Part shown: in pieces, positions 26,938-35,344 of the stretch
Numbering within the stretch: the stretch's first letter is position 1
How the letters are laid out: the number at the start of each line of letters is the position of its first letter
Source of the DNA: Hyphomonas sp.
GTDB lineage: Bacteria > Pseudomonadota > Alphaproteobacteria > Caulobacterales > Hyphomonadaceae
Assembly (NCBI GenBank): GCA_016124495.1
Contig: WGNP01000003.1
Span: 412,616-476,615, forward strand
Reading direction: 5' to 3'
DNA: 64,000 nucleotides
Translations under genes and position numbers: made by a program
The notes under the pieces: generated by a model
What the model was told of the DNA's origin: nothing
Seen by the model: only the letters and a program-made list of their open reading frames with translations
The model's database searches: none

Positions 26938-28272
26938 ATGCCCCCCACGCCTGAGTCCATCTATGCGGCGCCCGCCGAATGGGTGGCGCGCGGCGCGGGC
27001 GCGCAGGGCAACCTCTTCCTCACCGGCCGGGCGGGCACCGGCAAGACGACACTGCTGCGCAGGTTCCTCAGCGAGGCGGGCGACAAGGCAGTGATCGTGG
27101 CGCCCACGGGCGTCGCCGCGATGAACGCCGGCGGGCAGACAATCCATTCCTTCTTCAAGCTGCCGCCGCGCCTGATCGAGGCGCAGGACGTGCGGCGCCT
27201 GCCGAATGCGCGGGTGGTGCGGGCAATAGAGACAGTGGTGATTGACGAGATATCGATGGTGCGCGCCGATATGCTGGACGCCATCGACCGGAGCCTGAAG
27301 CTCAATCGCGGCTCCAAACGCCCGTTTGGCGGTGTACGGATGATCCTGTCAGGCGACCTGCACCAGCTACCTCCGGTCGTCTCCAATCAGGAAAGCCCTA
27401 TCCTGCTGGAGCGGTTTGGCGGGAACTATTTCTTCAATGCACCGGCTTTCCGGGAGGGGGAGTTCTCTCTGCTGGCGCTGAAACATGTGTTCCGCCAGGA
27501 AGACCCGCGCTTCCTGGCGCTGCTGGGCGCGCTGCGGTCGGGCCGGGTGACGCCGAATGACGAGGCGACGCTGGCGAAGCTCGTCTCCACGCGCAGTGCG
27601 TCCGACGCCTCGGAAACGCATGTCGTGCTGACGCCCAACAATGCCAACGCCTTCCGCATCAACCAGACGCGGCTGGCGGAGCTGAAGGGCGACCGGAAGA
27701 TCTTCCCGGCGGACGTGCAGGGTCAGTTCGACGAGAAGAGTTTCCCGACCGAGTCAGACCTCGAACTCAAGGTTGGCGCGCGGGTGATGCTGATCCGCAA
27801 CGATCCGGAAGGGCGCTGGGTCAACGGCACGCTGGCACATGTCGAAGGCTTTGGCGCCAAGAGCGTGATCGTCAAGATCGCCGGCCGCGTCTACGAGATC
27901 GAGGCGGCGGCCTGGGAGAAGTACCGCTACGATTTCGAGATGGATTCCAAGAAGGTGAAGCGCGAAGTTATCGGCACGTTCAAGCAGGTGCCGCTGCGGC
28001 TCGCCTACGCGGTGACCATCCATAAGGCGCAGGGCCTGACGCTGGACAATGTGTTCATCGACTTCGATTCCGGAATGTTCGCCCACGGACAGGCCTATGT
28101 GGCCTTCTCGCGCGCGCGGACCCTCGAAGGCCTCGAAATTTCGCGCCAGCTGCGCCCGCGCGACCTTGTGCTGGACCGCGAGGCGTTTGCCTTCGGCGCG
28201 CTCGACACGATCGAGGATACGCCGAACTACCTGCTCGCGAAGTTCCGCAAGGACGAAGGGATGCTGGTTTAG
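26938..28272 (+). CDS. Pif1-family ATP-dependent DNA helicase
   Basis: A 444-residue superfamily 1B helicase. Motif I is FLTGRAGTGKTTLLRR, motif Ia IVAPTGVAAMNAGGQTIHSFF, motif II IDEISMVRADMLDAID, motif III MILSGDLHQLPPV. Motif V/VI segments (VTIHKAQGLTLDNVFID and VAFSRARTLEGLEI) complete the core. It lacks the long N-terminus of eukaryotic Pif1 and resembles bacterial RecD2-like/Pif1-like proteins. It likely handles G-quadruplex or R-loop structures during replication, by family analogy. The ATG at 26938 is preferred; a TTG at 26926 is possible. Its stop overlaps the end of the RDD pseudogene. Confidence 0.92.
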   Translation: MPPTPESIYAAPAEWVARGAGAQGNLFLTGRAGTGKTTLLRRFLSEAGDKAVIVAPTGVAAMNAGGQTIHSFFKLPPRLIEAQDVRRLPNARVVRAIETVVIDEISMVRADMLDAIDRSLKLNRGSKRPFGGVRMILSGDLHQLPPVVSNQESPILLERFGGNYFFNAPAFREGEFSLLALKHVFRQEDPRFLALLGALRSGRVTPNDEATLAKLVSTRSASDASETHVVLTPNNANAFRINQTRLAELKGDRKIFPADVQGQFDEKSFPTESDLELKVGARVMLIRNDPEGRWVNGTLAHVEGFGAKSVIVKIAGRVYEIEAAAWEKYRYDFEMDSKKVKREVIGTFKQVPLRLAYAVTIHKAQGLTLDNVFIDFDSGMFAHGQAYVAFSRARTLEGLEISRQLRPRDLVLDREAFAFGALDTIEDTPNYLLAKFRKDEGMLV

Positions 28273-28872
28273 GCGAACACTTCGTCATAGGTGGCCGGCG
28301 CGGAACAGGCCGCAGACATAACCGATACAGAACGGGATGATGTTGGCGCAGAACCGGCCGACCGTGTTGCGCATGACAATCGGGCCGAATGCAGGTTTGC
28401 CGCCGTTCTTGTCGGTAACAAAGGCGCCGACGGCGATCTCACCTCAGGTCGCCTGTTTCTTCGAGACTTCCATGGAGACCGGATAGATGATGCTGCTGAT
28501 GCCGAGGATGACCAGGAAGGTCATGACGGCAATGAAGGCGGCGTTGTCGTTGGGAGCAGCCGCGGCGGCGCCAAATATGCCCATGCCGAACAGGACGAAC
28601 ACCGGGCAGGACGATGATGCGGCGCCCCCAGACGGGCTTGCCGGCAGAGGGGGGCGTAGGCGGGTATGCGAGGGCCAGCGACGGGCTTCGATGCAGGCTC
28701 CCGGCGCACGGCTGAGTTCGGCCTGCAGCAAAGCGAGGACCTGGAGCGAGAGTTGCTCGCGGGCGGCGCAGGGCCCTGCGCGGCCCATGGGTGAGAACCC
28801 GGTTTTCTTGCCGAAAGTGGGCTTGGCCGGCGCGCTGCCAGCTGTTGAAACCTGTTTGCCGAATGTCGCCAT
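28269..28872 (-). pseudogene. Decayed RDD-family membrane protein gene
   Basis: The start MATFGKQVSTAGSAPAKPTF is intact. The RDD fold then appears in pieces in different frames: KPVWGRRIIVL, then VFVLFGMGIFGA, and YPVSMEVSKKQAT. An in-frame TGA (28444-28446) interrupts the conserved QAT-x-GEIAVGAFVTDKNGG. The following segment GPIVMRNTVGRFCANIIPF is typical of RDD helix 2. A further frame change precedes the natural end (TYDEVFA, stop at 28269). Three or more lesions make this a true pseudogene. An RDD protein would be a polytopic membrane protein of unknown transport role. Confidence 0.78.
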
Positions 28873-28968
28873 GTGGGGCCTGCCTATCCGCGGATTACCC
28901 CAGCCGATCAATCTGTCGTTCCGGCAAAATGGCCCTGCAGAGTTTCGTTGGCAGCATTAACCAGACGG

Positions 28969-29199
28969 TCAGGCGAGCCTGCGGATCTCGTCCGAGAGGG
29001 CGCGGTCCTTGTCGGTGACGATGGTCTCCAGCACGCGCACGCGTTCCTTCAGGCGGCTGACTTCCTCGCGCATGGCGGAGACATCGGCCTTAGTGGTTTC
29101 GTCTGCGGCCGAATTGGCGCGGGTTTTCAGATAGGTCTGGTAGACCCCTGCCCCGACGCTGATCGCCACGATCAGCACCACCATTTCAAATGGACCCAT
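28969..29199 (-). CDS. PspB-like small membrane protein with coiled-coil tail (first copy)
   Basis: A 76-residue protein: one N-terminal transmembrane helix (FEMVVLIVAISVGAGVYQTY), a polar linker, then an amphipathic helix with heptad spacing (VSRLKERVRVLETIVTDKD) ending DEIRRLA. Architecture and length match PspB-type envelope-stress proteins. The tail closely resembles the C-terminus of PspC in this window. A perfect GGAGG site lies seven bases before the ATG. It is far (24 kb) from the psp operon, and its partner is the next gene upstream on the same strand. Confidence 0.78.
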   Translation of the reverse strand: MGPFEMVVLIVAISVGAGVYQTYLKTRANSAADETTKADVSAMREEVSRLKERVRVLETIVTDKDRALSDEIRRLA

Positions 29200-29258
29200 G
29201 TTTCGTCCTCCGGTTCGTGGGAAACATGCCCCAAAGGGGCGTTGAATGAAAGCGCAGG

Positions 29259-29486
29259 TCAGAGCCCGTCGAAATCGCGGCGCAGGCGCCAGTCTTCACC
29301 GGTGATGATTTCCTCGAGCGCGCGGACGCGTTCCCTGAGCCGCGAAATCTCGTCGTCGCGGTATTCTGGGCGGGGCTCATACCGGGCGTCCGTCTCCCAC
29401 CGGCGAAGCCGCCTCCGGCGCCGCTCGCTGCGGGTCAGCAGCCAGACGAACAGGATAATTGCAAAGACAGGCCACAGGGCACTCAT
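29259..29486 (-). CDS. PspB-like small membrane protein with coiled-coil tail (second copy)
   Basis: A 75-residue relative of the neighbouring 76-residue protein, 60 bases apart on the same strand. It has an N-terminal helix (WPVFAIILFVWLLT), an Arg-rich juxtamembrane segment (RSERRRRRLRRW), an acidic linker and a heptad helix RLRERVRALEEIITGEDW ending RRDFDGL. The tail matches PspC (ERLKNIERTVTSDEW ... RQEFKDL). The ATG at 29486 has GGAGG five bases upstream; a GTG at 29492 is less likely. Probably a stress-envelope partner of PspA/PspC, by analogy only. Confidence 0.78.
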   Translation of the reverse strand: MSALWPVFAIILFVWLLTRSERRRRRLRRWETDARYEPRPEYRDDEISRLRERVRALEEIITGEDWRLRRDFDGL

Positions 29487-29564
29487 CGTCACCTCCCACT
29501 CTTATCGAATATCAATGTGGTGAAGTTTGAGGGCAGCGCAAGGGCTTTCGCCGATTAAATTGGA

Positions 29565-30020
29565 CTAGCGCCCCGTTGAGCCGAAACCGCCTGCGCCGCG
29601 GGCCGTTTCGTCCAGCGCGTCCACTTCGCTCCAGGCGAGGCGGGTGAGGGGGGCGAGGACGAGCTGGGCGATGCGTTCGCCGCGCTGAATGACGAAAGCC
29701 TCGGCGCCGAGATTGATCAGGATAACCTTGATCTCGCCGCGGTAATCGGAGTCGATGGTGCCCGGCGTGTTGAGGCAGGTGAGGCCGTGCTTGGCGGCGA
29801 GGCCGGAGCGCGGGCGGACCTGGATCTCGTAGCCCTCGGGGATGGCGACGGACAGGCCGGTGGGCACCATCGCGCGCTCCCCGGGTTTCAGGGTGATGGT
29901 ATCTCCTGCGGGGAGCGCGGCGCGCACGTCCATTCCGGCAGACCCGAACGTCTCGTAGACGGGCAATTCTAGGCCGTCGAAATGCGGCAGCGGGCGAACC
30001 TGGACAGTAACGGTGCTCAT
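29565..30020 (-). CDS. dut: dUTP diphosphatase
   Basis: Hydrolyses dUTP to dUMP, preventing uracil incorporation into DNA and making the precursor of thymidylate. The trimeric fold's five motifs are visible in the 151-residue product: [44 protein letters not shown] and the C-terminal [10 protein letters not shown] that closes over the active site. The length is normal. It is followed on the same strand (45 bases apart upstream) by coaBC, a common pairing in proteobacteria. Confidence 0.97.
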   Translation of the reverse strand: MSTVTVQVRPLPHFDGLELPVYETFGSAGMDVRAALPAGDTITLKPGERAMVPTGLSVAIPEGYEIQVRPRSGLAAKHGLTCLNTPGTIDSDYRGEIKVILINLGAEAFVIQRGERIAQLVLAPLTRLAWSEVDALDETARGAGGFGSTGR

Positions 30021-30065
30021 CGCCCCCCGGTGCGGAGACTCTGCGTTCGAGTCAAGCTTGGAAGG

Positions 30066-31292
30066 CTACTCCGCCGCCAAACTGAGGCGGGGCGCGGGGC
30101 CTGTCAGGGCGTCGGCGACCCGGGTCGCAAGGCGGCGGGAGACTTCGTCCTTGCCGAGGCGGGGCCAGTGCTCCGCGCCGTCCGGCGTGATCAGGTAGAC
30201 CTCGTTCTGGTCGCCGCCCATCACGTCGCCGGAGACATCGTTGGCGACAATCCAGTCGCAGCCCTTGCGGGCGCGTTTCTCGACGGCGAGCTGCTGGACA
30301 TCATGCGTCTCGGCGGCGAAGCCGATGACGAGGCGCGGGCGGCCCTTCCGCTTATGGCTGAGGGTGCGCAGGATATCCGGGTTCTCGGTGAGCTGGATGG
30401 CGGGCGCTTCGCCCTGCCCTTTAAGCTTGAGCTTCTTCGGCGCGGCCTTCACCGGGCGCCAGTCTGCGACAGCAGCGACGGAGACGAAGACGTCCGCGGG
30501 CAGAGCATCCTCGCAGGCCTTCAGCATCTCGCGCGCAGTCTCGACGCAGACGAAGGCCACCCCGTCCGGCGCTTTCAGTGCGACCGGGCCGGACACGAGC
30601 GTAACGCGGGCGCCTTCAGCGGCGAGGGCGGATGCGATGGCGTAGCCCTGCTTGCCGGAGGAATGGTTGGAAATGTAGCGCACGGGATCCAGCGGCTCGC
30701 GCGTCGGGCCGGCGGTGACGAGGGCGTGGAGACCCGCGAGGCGTTTGGAGGACGGCGCGAGCGCGGCTTCGATTTCGCGCACGATGGCGAGAACTTCGGG
30801 CAGGCGGCCCGGTCCGAACTCGCCGCACGCCATCGGGCCGATATCCGGCTCGACGACGCGCACACCGTCCGCGCGCAGGCGGGCGACATTGCGCTTAGTC
30901 GCCGCGTGTTCCCACATCCGCACGTTCATCGCCGGCACCATCAGCACTGGCTTGTCGGTGGCGAGCAGCGTTGTGGACGCGAGGTCGTTCGCGAGCCCAG
31001 CAGCCGCCTTGGCCATCAGGTCCGCAGTGGCGGGGCAAACGACGACAAGATCGGCCGACCGCGACAGCTCGATATGGCCCATCTCGGTCTCGTCGGTGAG
31101 ATCGAACAGCTCAGAATAGACCTTCTCGCCCGAGAGGGCGGAGACAGACAGGGGCGTGACAAACTCGGCGCCGGCCTTGGTCAGGATCGCACGCGAGGCA
31201 ATGGCGCGCCGGCCGAGCTCCCGGATCAGCTCAAGGCTTTTGTAGGCGGCAATACCGCCGCCGATGATCAGGAGGATTCTCGGGCTTTTCAT
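30066..31292 (-). CDS. coaBC: Phosphopantothenoylcysteine synthetase/decarboxylase
   Basis: A bifunctional coenzyme A pathway enzyme (408 residues). The N-terminal CoaC half is a flavoprotein decarboxylase with GGGIAAYKSLELI, the PAMNVRMWEH motif and GELACGEFGPGR-like MACGEFGPGR. The C-terminal CoaB half holds VTAGPTREPLDPVRYISNHSSGKQGYA, the nucleotide-binding and dimer region. It precedes dut by 45 bases in one transcription unit. Confidence 0.96.
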   Translation of the reverse strand: MKSPRILLIIGGGIAAYKSLELIRELGRRAIASRAILTKAGAEFVTPLSVSALSGEKVYSELFDLTDETEMGHIELSRSADLVVVCPATADLMAKAAAGLANDLASTTLLATDKPVLMVPAMNVRMWEHAATKRNVARLRADGVRVVEPDIGPMACGEFGPGRLPEVLAIVREIEAALAPSSKRLAGLHALVTAGPTREPLDPVRYISNHSSGKQGYAIASALAAEGARVTLVSGPVALKAPDGVAFVCVETAREMLKACEDALPADVFVSVAAVADWRPVKAAPKKLKLKGQGEAPAIQLTENPDILRTLSHKRKGRPRLVIGFAAETHDVQQLAVEKRARKGCDWIVANDVSGDVMGGDQNEVYLITPDGAEHWPRLGKDEVSRRLATRVADALTGPAPRLSLAAE

Positions 31293-31378
31293 CAGGTCTG
31301 CCAGTCCGGTTTGAGGCCCTTCCTAGCGCAAATACCTTGAAATCGTCCCATCAAATACGCGGGATCGCCGGCCCGGCG

Positions 31379-31729
31379 TCAAGGAAGCGGTAAGACTAGC
31401 GCCGGGGACGAGTCGCCCACTCGGATGAGTTTCGAGGTCGAAGAGCCGGCAGAGCCGCGCTTTTCGGCTGCGAGGCCGGTCTGCTCGGCGCTGCGCTTAA
31501 ACTCGCGCACGGTGACCGACGCGCCGGACGCGCCCTGACTGCGGTGGAGCACGAACGTCTGGCGCTCACCGTCGCAGGTAACGCGGACCGTGGCGGTGCG
31601 CCGGCCCGAAGCGGCAGCAGAGTCCAGCGCCGCGCGGGTGGCCGCTTCGGTGGCCGCCGCGCAGGTGTCAGCGAAAGCGGGCGCGGAGAGGCAGACCAAC
31701 ACGGTCAGCGCGATCAGGTGACGTTTCAT
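31379..31729 (-). CDS. Secreted small protein, unknown function
   Basis: A 116-residue protein with a Sec signal peptide (MKRHLIALTVLVCLSAPAFA, cleavage before DTCAA). The mature part has two Cys (DTCAAATEA and VTCDGERQT), probably one disulfide, and is rich in Ala, Ser and basic residues. No family is recognised. It lies upstream of coaBC on the same strand, but the 87-base gap includes no clear link. Confidence 0.6.
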   Translation of the reverse strand: MKRHLIALTVLVCLSAPAFADTCAAATEAATRAALDSAAASGRRTATVRVTCDGERQTFVLHRSQGASGASVTVREFKRSAEQTGLAAEKRGSAGSSTSKLIRVGDSSPALVLPLP

Positions 31730-31869
31730 GGGACCGGCTTCCTTCTGACGACGGAAGACGAAACGTAACCAAGTTCCTAACGCGAAGAAGCCCTTACGCT
31801 TCAGGCGGGAAACTCACAGGGCGCGAGGCACCGCAGCCGCGAGAAATTCGCGTGAGTTGTTCGGGCTGC

Positions 31870-33387
31870 CTAGAACGAGCGCACCGCCCAGGCCGCCGCC
31901 ACACTCAGAACCGCCACCAGCCCGAACCAGCCCCACCACGGGGCGAAGTGTTGCGGCGGTGGCGGCGGGGCGGGTTCTGCCTCAAGGCTTTTCTCGAACC
32001 GGTCCATGACTTCCGGCAGGCGTTTCAGGCGGTTCGTCACTTCGCGAACGTTATCGCGGACCATCCGCATCGCGCCTTCCGGGCCGAAGTTGCGGCGCAT
32101 CCAGGCTTCGATGACCGGCTCGGACGCGTTCCAGATGTTGTGCTTGGGATCAATCGCACGCGCGACGCCTTCGACCTGCACCATGGTCTTCTGAAGGAGG
32201 ACAAGTTCGGGGCGCAGCGCCATGCCGAAGGTGTGCGTATAGTCAAACAGCTGCAGCAGCACGCGGCCCATAGAGACTTCCTCCGCCGGCCTGCCGAACA
32301 GCGGCTCGCCGATGGAGCGCAGGGCCTGGGCGAAATCGCCGACCGATTGGGAGGTCGGCACATAACCCGCCTCGAAGTGGACTTCGGCGATGCGCATGTA
32401 ATCACGCTTCAGGAAGCCCCAGAGGATTTCGGCGAGGAAACGGCGCTCCATCGGGCCGATACGTCCGATGATGCCGAAATCGACCAGTGCGATGCGGCCT
32501 TCCGGAGTCAGGATGGCGTTGCCTTCGTGCATGTCGGCATGAAAGACGCCGTGCTCGATGGCGCTGGCGAGAAAGCCCTGCGTGATATCGTTGGCGAGTT
32601 TCACACGGTCGAGGCCCGGACGGTCAAGCACGCCGGGAGAGGTAAGCGGTGTGCCCTCGATCCAGGAGATCGTCAGGACACGTTTTCCGGTCCGCTCCCA
32701 GTCGACTTTCGGGATGTCGAAAAAACCGGTCTTCGAGTTGATGGCGCGCATCTCGTCGGCGCCGCCGGCTTCAAGACGCAGGTCGAGCTCGCGCAGCATG
32801 AAGTTGGAGATCGTGTCGGTGAAGGCGACAGGTTTCAGGCGGCGGCTTTCAGCAGAGACGCTTTCAATGGTGCGCGCCGCGCGGCGCATGGCGGAGAGTT
32901 CAAGTGCCATCTGGCGTTCGATCCCGGGACGGAGGATCTTTACCGCGCGGTCACCGTCCGGCAGCGACATCTTGTGGACTTGCGCAAGGGAGGCGGCGGC
33001 AACGGGTTCCGAAAGGCCCGGGAAAAGCCGGACGGCTTCGGCCCCGGTGAATTCGGCGGCGAGCGCCGCGCGGGCGAGTTTCATCGAGAAGGGCGGCAGT
33101 CTGTCCTTGAGGCGACCGAGATCGCCCGCGACTTCCGAGCCGAACACGTCCGGCCGTGTCGCGAGGAACTGTCCGAGCTTGATATAGGCAGGGCCGAGAC
33201 CTTCGAGGGCCGTCGCGAGACGCTGGCCAGGGCGGCCTTTGGCGCCGCCGAAAAGGCGTAGCACCCCGCCGGCGATCCGCGCCGGCACCGGCAGACGCGA
33301 CTGATAAGCGCCCGGCAGCACGACATCATGCTTCGCGAGCGACGTCCCCGCGCGCATCAGACGCCAATAGTCGCCGAGCGCGCCCAT
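31870..33387 (-). CDS. ubiB: UbiB family atypical kinase-like protein for ubiquinone synthesis
   Basis: A 505-residue ABC1/ADCK-family protein. The atypical protein-kinase-like fold shows the KxGQ motif (YIKLGQFLATRPD), an Ala-rich nucleotide loop (AAASLAQVHKM), the HGVFHADMHEGNAIL catalytic loop and LVDFGIIGRI for the metal-binding DFG. Two hydrophobic segments at the C-terminus (AVLSVAAAWAV) anchor it to the membrane. It has ATPase activity in homologues and supports ubiquinone assembly. ubiE lies just upstream in the opposite reading order with a small gene between. Confidence 0.93.
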   Translation of the reverse strand: MGALGDYWRLMRAGTSLAKHDVVLPGAYQSRLPVPARIAGGVLRLFGGAKGRPGQRLATALEGLGPAYIKLGQFLATRPDVFGSEVAGDLGRLKDRLPPFSMKLARAALAAEFTGAEAVRLFPGLSEPVAAASLAQVHKMSLPDGDRAVKILRPGIERQMALELSAMRRAARTIESVSAESRRLKPVAFTDTISNFMLRELDLRLEAGGADEMRAINSKTGFFDIPKVDWERTGKRVLTISWIEGTPLTSPGVLDRPGLDRVKLANDITQGFLASAIEHGVFHADMHEGNAILTPEGRIALVDFGIIGRIGPMERRFLAEILWGFLKRDYMRIAEVHFEAGYVPTSQSVGDFAQALRSIGEPLFGRPAEEVSMGRVLLQLFDYTHTFGMALRPELVLLQKTMVQVEGVARAIDPKHNIWNASEPVIEAWMRRNFGPEGAMRMVRDNVREVTNRLKRLPEVMDRFEKSLEAEPAPPPPPQHFAPWWGWFGLVAVLSVAAAWAVRSF

Positions 33388-33472
33388 CTAGGTATTGTCC
33401 GCGACGACGGAACCAAACACCAGGCCCGCACGTTGAACACAAGGAATTAGAATCCAGAGAGCGAGATCCATC

Positions 33473-33637
33473 ATGTCCAATTCCCCGTCATCCAACAATT
33501 TCCTGTACCTGATCGTCGGTGTGCTGGCCGCCGCAGCCGTCGCTTTCGGCATCTACTACTTCACCGAAGGTGCCGGCGGCCCGGACAGGGTCGAAATTTC
33601 GGTCGGGGAGGACGGCGTCAAGATCGACGGGAACTGA
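33473..33637 (+). CDS. 54-residue single-helix membrane protein, unknown
   Basis: A small gene between ubiB and ubiE, transcribed opposite to both. The product has a polar N-terminus (MSNSPSSNN), one transmembrane helix (FLYLIVGVLAAAAVAFGIYYF) and a C-terminal acidic periplasmic tail with a VEISVGEDGVKIDGN motif. AGAGAGCGAG lies about six bases before the ATG. I do not recognise a family. Its stop is 12 bases from the end of ubiE, so they are convergent. Confidence 0.65.
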   Translation: MSNSPSSNNFLYLIVGVLAAAAVAFGIYYFTEGAGGPDRVEISVGEDGVKIDGN

Positions 33638-33648
33638 GCGGCTCATGA

Positions 33649-34437
33649 TCACGCCGCCCAGCCGAAGTGCAGGGCAGCGATACCGCCAGAGTAGTTCGTG
33701 ACAGACACCTTCTTGAAACCGGCGCCTTCGATTTCGGCCTTGAAAACGGATTGTTCCGGGAACTGACGGATCGACTCTACCAGATACTGGTAGCTTGAAC
33801 GGTCGCCGGCGATCAACTCGCCGAGACGCGGAATCACGGCGTAGCTGTAGGTATCGTAGGCTTCCTGGAGCAGCGGCGCGGTCAGCTGGCTGAACTCCAG
33901 AACGGCGAGGCGCCCGCCGGTTTTCAGCACCCGGCGGAATTCGCGCAGGCCTGCGACCCGGTCTGCAAAGTTGCGGATACCGAAAGAGACGGTGACCACG
34001 TCAAAGCTCTTGTCAGGGTAGGGTAGCTTCTGGCCATCGGCGCAGACCCAGTCGAGGCGGCCCTCCCACTTCGCATTGTCGGCGCGCGCCTTGCCCGCTT
34101 CCAGCATCGCATCATTGATGTCGCAGACGACGGCGGTGGCCGAGCGCGCGTCGCCGCGCCGCTGCCCGGCCTTGTCCGCAAGCTCCAGGAAAGCACGCGC
34201 CAGCTCCCCGGTACCGCCCGCGACATCCAGATGCCGCTCGCCGGGCTGCGGGTTCACCGTGTTCATAGCGTCATGTTTCCACAGGCGGTGGACACCGGCG
34301 CTCATCAGGTCGTTCATCAGGTCATAGCGCGAGGCAACCGAGCGGAACACGCCCTTTACCCGGGCGACCTTCTCGGCCTCCGTCACCTCCTCGAACCCGA
34401 AGGAGACCTTGCGCTCTGTGCCGTCTGTTCCAGCCAT
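33649..34437 (-). CDS. ubiE: Ubiquinone/menaquinone C-methyltransferase
   Basis: SAM-dependent C-methylation of demethoxy-/demethyl-quinol intermediates in ubiquinone synthesis (262 residues). Motif I DVAGGTGELARAF lies near residues 70-82, preceded by the UbiE signature YDLMNDLMSAGVHRLWK. Later motifs are FDVVTVSFGIRNF and GGRLAVLEF. The start at 34437 is chosen at the family N-terminus; the 109 upstream residues in frame are antisense to mutM and rejected. It is divergent from mutM with about 50 bases between. Confidence 0.96.
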   Translation of the reverse strand: MAGTDGTERKVSFGFEEVTEAEKVARVKGVFRSVASRYDLMNDLMSAGVHRLWKHDAMNTVNPQPGERHLDVAGGTGELARAFLELADKAGQRRGDARSATAVVCDINDAMLEAGKARADNAKWEGRLDWVCADGQKLPYPDKSFDVVTVSFGIRNFADRVAGLREFRRVLKTGGRLAVLEFSQLTAPLLQEAYDTYSYAVIPRLGELIAGDRSSYQYLVESIRQFPEQSVFKAEIEGAGFKKVSVTNYSGGIAALHFGWAA

Positions 34438-34486
34438 GCTGAGCCACCCTACATGCGACCTGCCGCTTAGCGTATATGCGATAACG

Positions 34487-35344
34487 ATGCCTGAATTACC
34501 TGAAGTCGAGACAGTTCGCCGCGGACTTGCCCCTGTGATGGAGGGCAAACGCATCCTGCGGCTTGACCAGCGGCGGGCGGACCTGCGCTTTCCCCTGCCC
34601 GAGCGGTTTGCCGAACGGGTGGCAAATGCGCGGATCAACCGGCTCGCCCGGCAGGCGAAATTCCTCAGCGCGCATCTCTCCACGGGGGAAGTTCTGGTGA
34701 TGCATCTCGGCATGACCGGGCGGTTCACGATCTCCGGAAAGCCGCAGGGCCAGGAAACCGGCAAGTTCCACCACGAGACCGGCGGCCTGACCGCACACGA
34801 TCACGTGGTATTCCACATGGAGGGCGGCGAGACGGTGACCTATAACGACCCGCGCCGGTTCGGCTTCATGGAACTCTGGCCGGCCGCGACATTCGAGGCA
34901 TACCCAAGGTTAAAGGCGATGGGACCTGAGCCTTTATCGAACGGGTTCTCAGCCGCCTATCTGGATACGGCGCTCAGCGGCAAGGCCGCGCCGATCAAGG
35001 CCGCGCTGCTTGACCAGTCGGTGATCGCGGGGCTCGGCAATATCTATGTATGCGAGGCGCTCTACCGGGCGGGTGTGTCGCCGAAACGATTGTCACGCAG
35101 TGTGCCGGGCGTGCGGGCAGAACGCCTCGCGCCGGCAATAAATGCAGTGATCGCCGAGGCGATCGCGGCGGGAGGATCCTCTATCTCGGACTTTGCGGGG
35201 ACGGATGGCGGGCTCGGATACTTCCAGCACCGGTTCGATGTGTATGACCGGGAAGGCGAGGCATGCAAACGGTGCGGGGCGAGCGTGAAGCGGATCGTGC
35301 AGTCGGGGCGGTCGACGTTCTACTGTCCTACCTGTCAGCGCTGA
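34487..35344 (+). CDS. mutM: Formamidopyrimidine-DNA glycosylase
   Basis: A base-excision repair enzyme that removes oxidised purines (8-oxoguanine, FapyG) and cleaves the abasic site. The N-terminus MPELPEVETVRRGL supplies the catalytic Pro2 and Glu3. The central helix-two-turn-helix (VIAGLGNIYVCEALYRAGVSP) binds DNA. The C-terminal zinc finger, CKRCGASVKRIVQSGRSTFYCPTC, has the four Cys. The 285-residue length is normal. The end overlaps the end of the convergent monooxygenase gene by 17 bases. Confidence 0.96.
   Translation: MPELPEVETVRRGLAPVMEGKRILRLDQRRADLRFPLPERFAERVANARINRLARQAKFLSAHLSTGEVLVMHLGMTGRFTISGKPQGQETGKFHHETGGLTAHDHVVFHMEGGETVTYNDPRRFGFMELWPAATFEAYPRLKAMGPEPLSNGFSAAYLDTALSGKAAPIKAALLDQSVIAGLGNIYVCEALYRAGVSPKRLSRSVPGVRAERLAPAINAVIAEAIAAGGSSISDFAGTDGGLGYFQHRFDVYDREGEACKRCGASVKRIVQSGRSTFYCPTCQR

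Noticed and set aside
29982..31340. Long open frame (452 codons) opposite coaBC
   Set aside because: Antisense of a confident gene, no recognisable motif; typical high-GC artefact.
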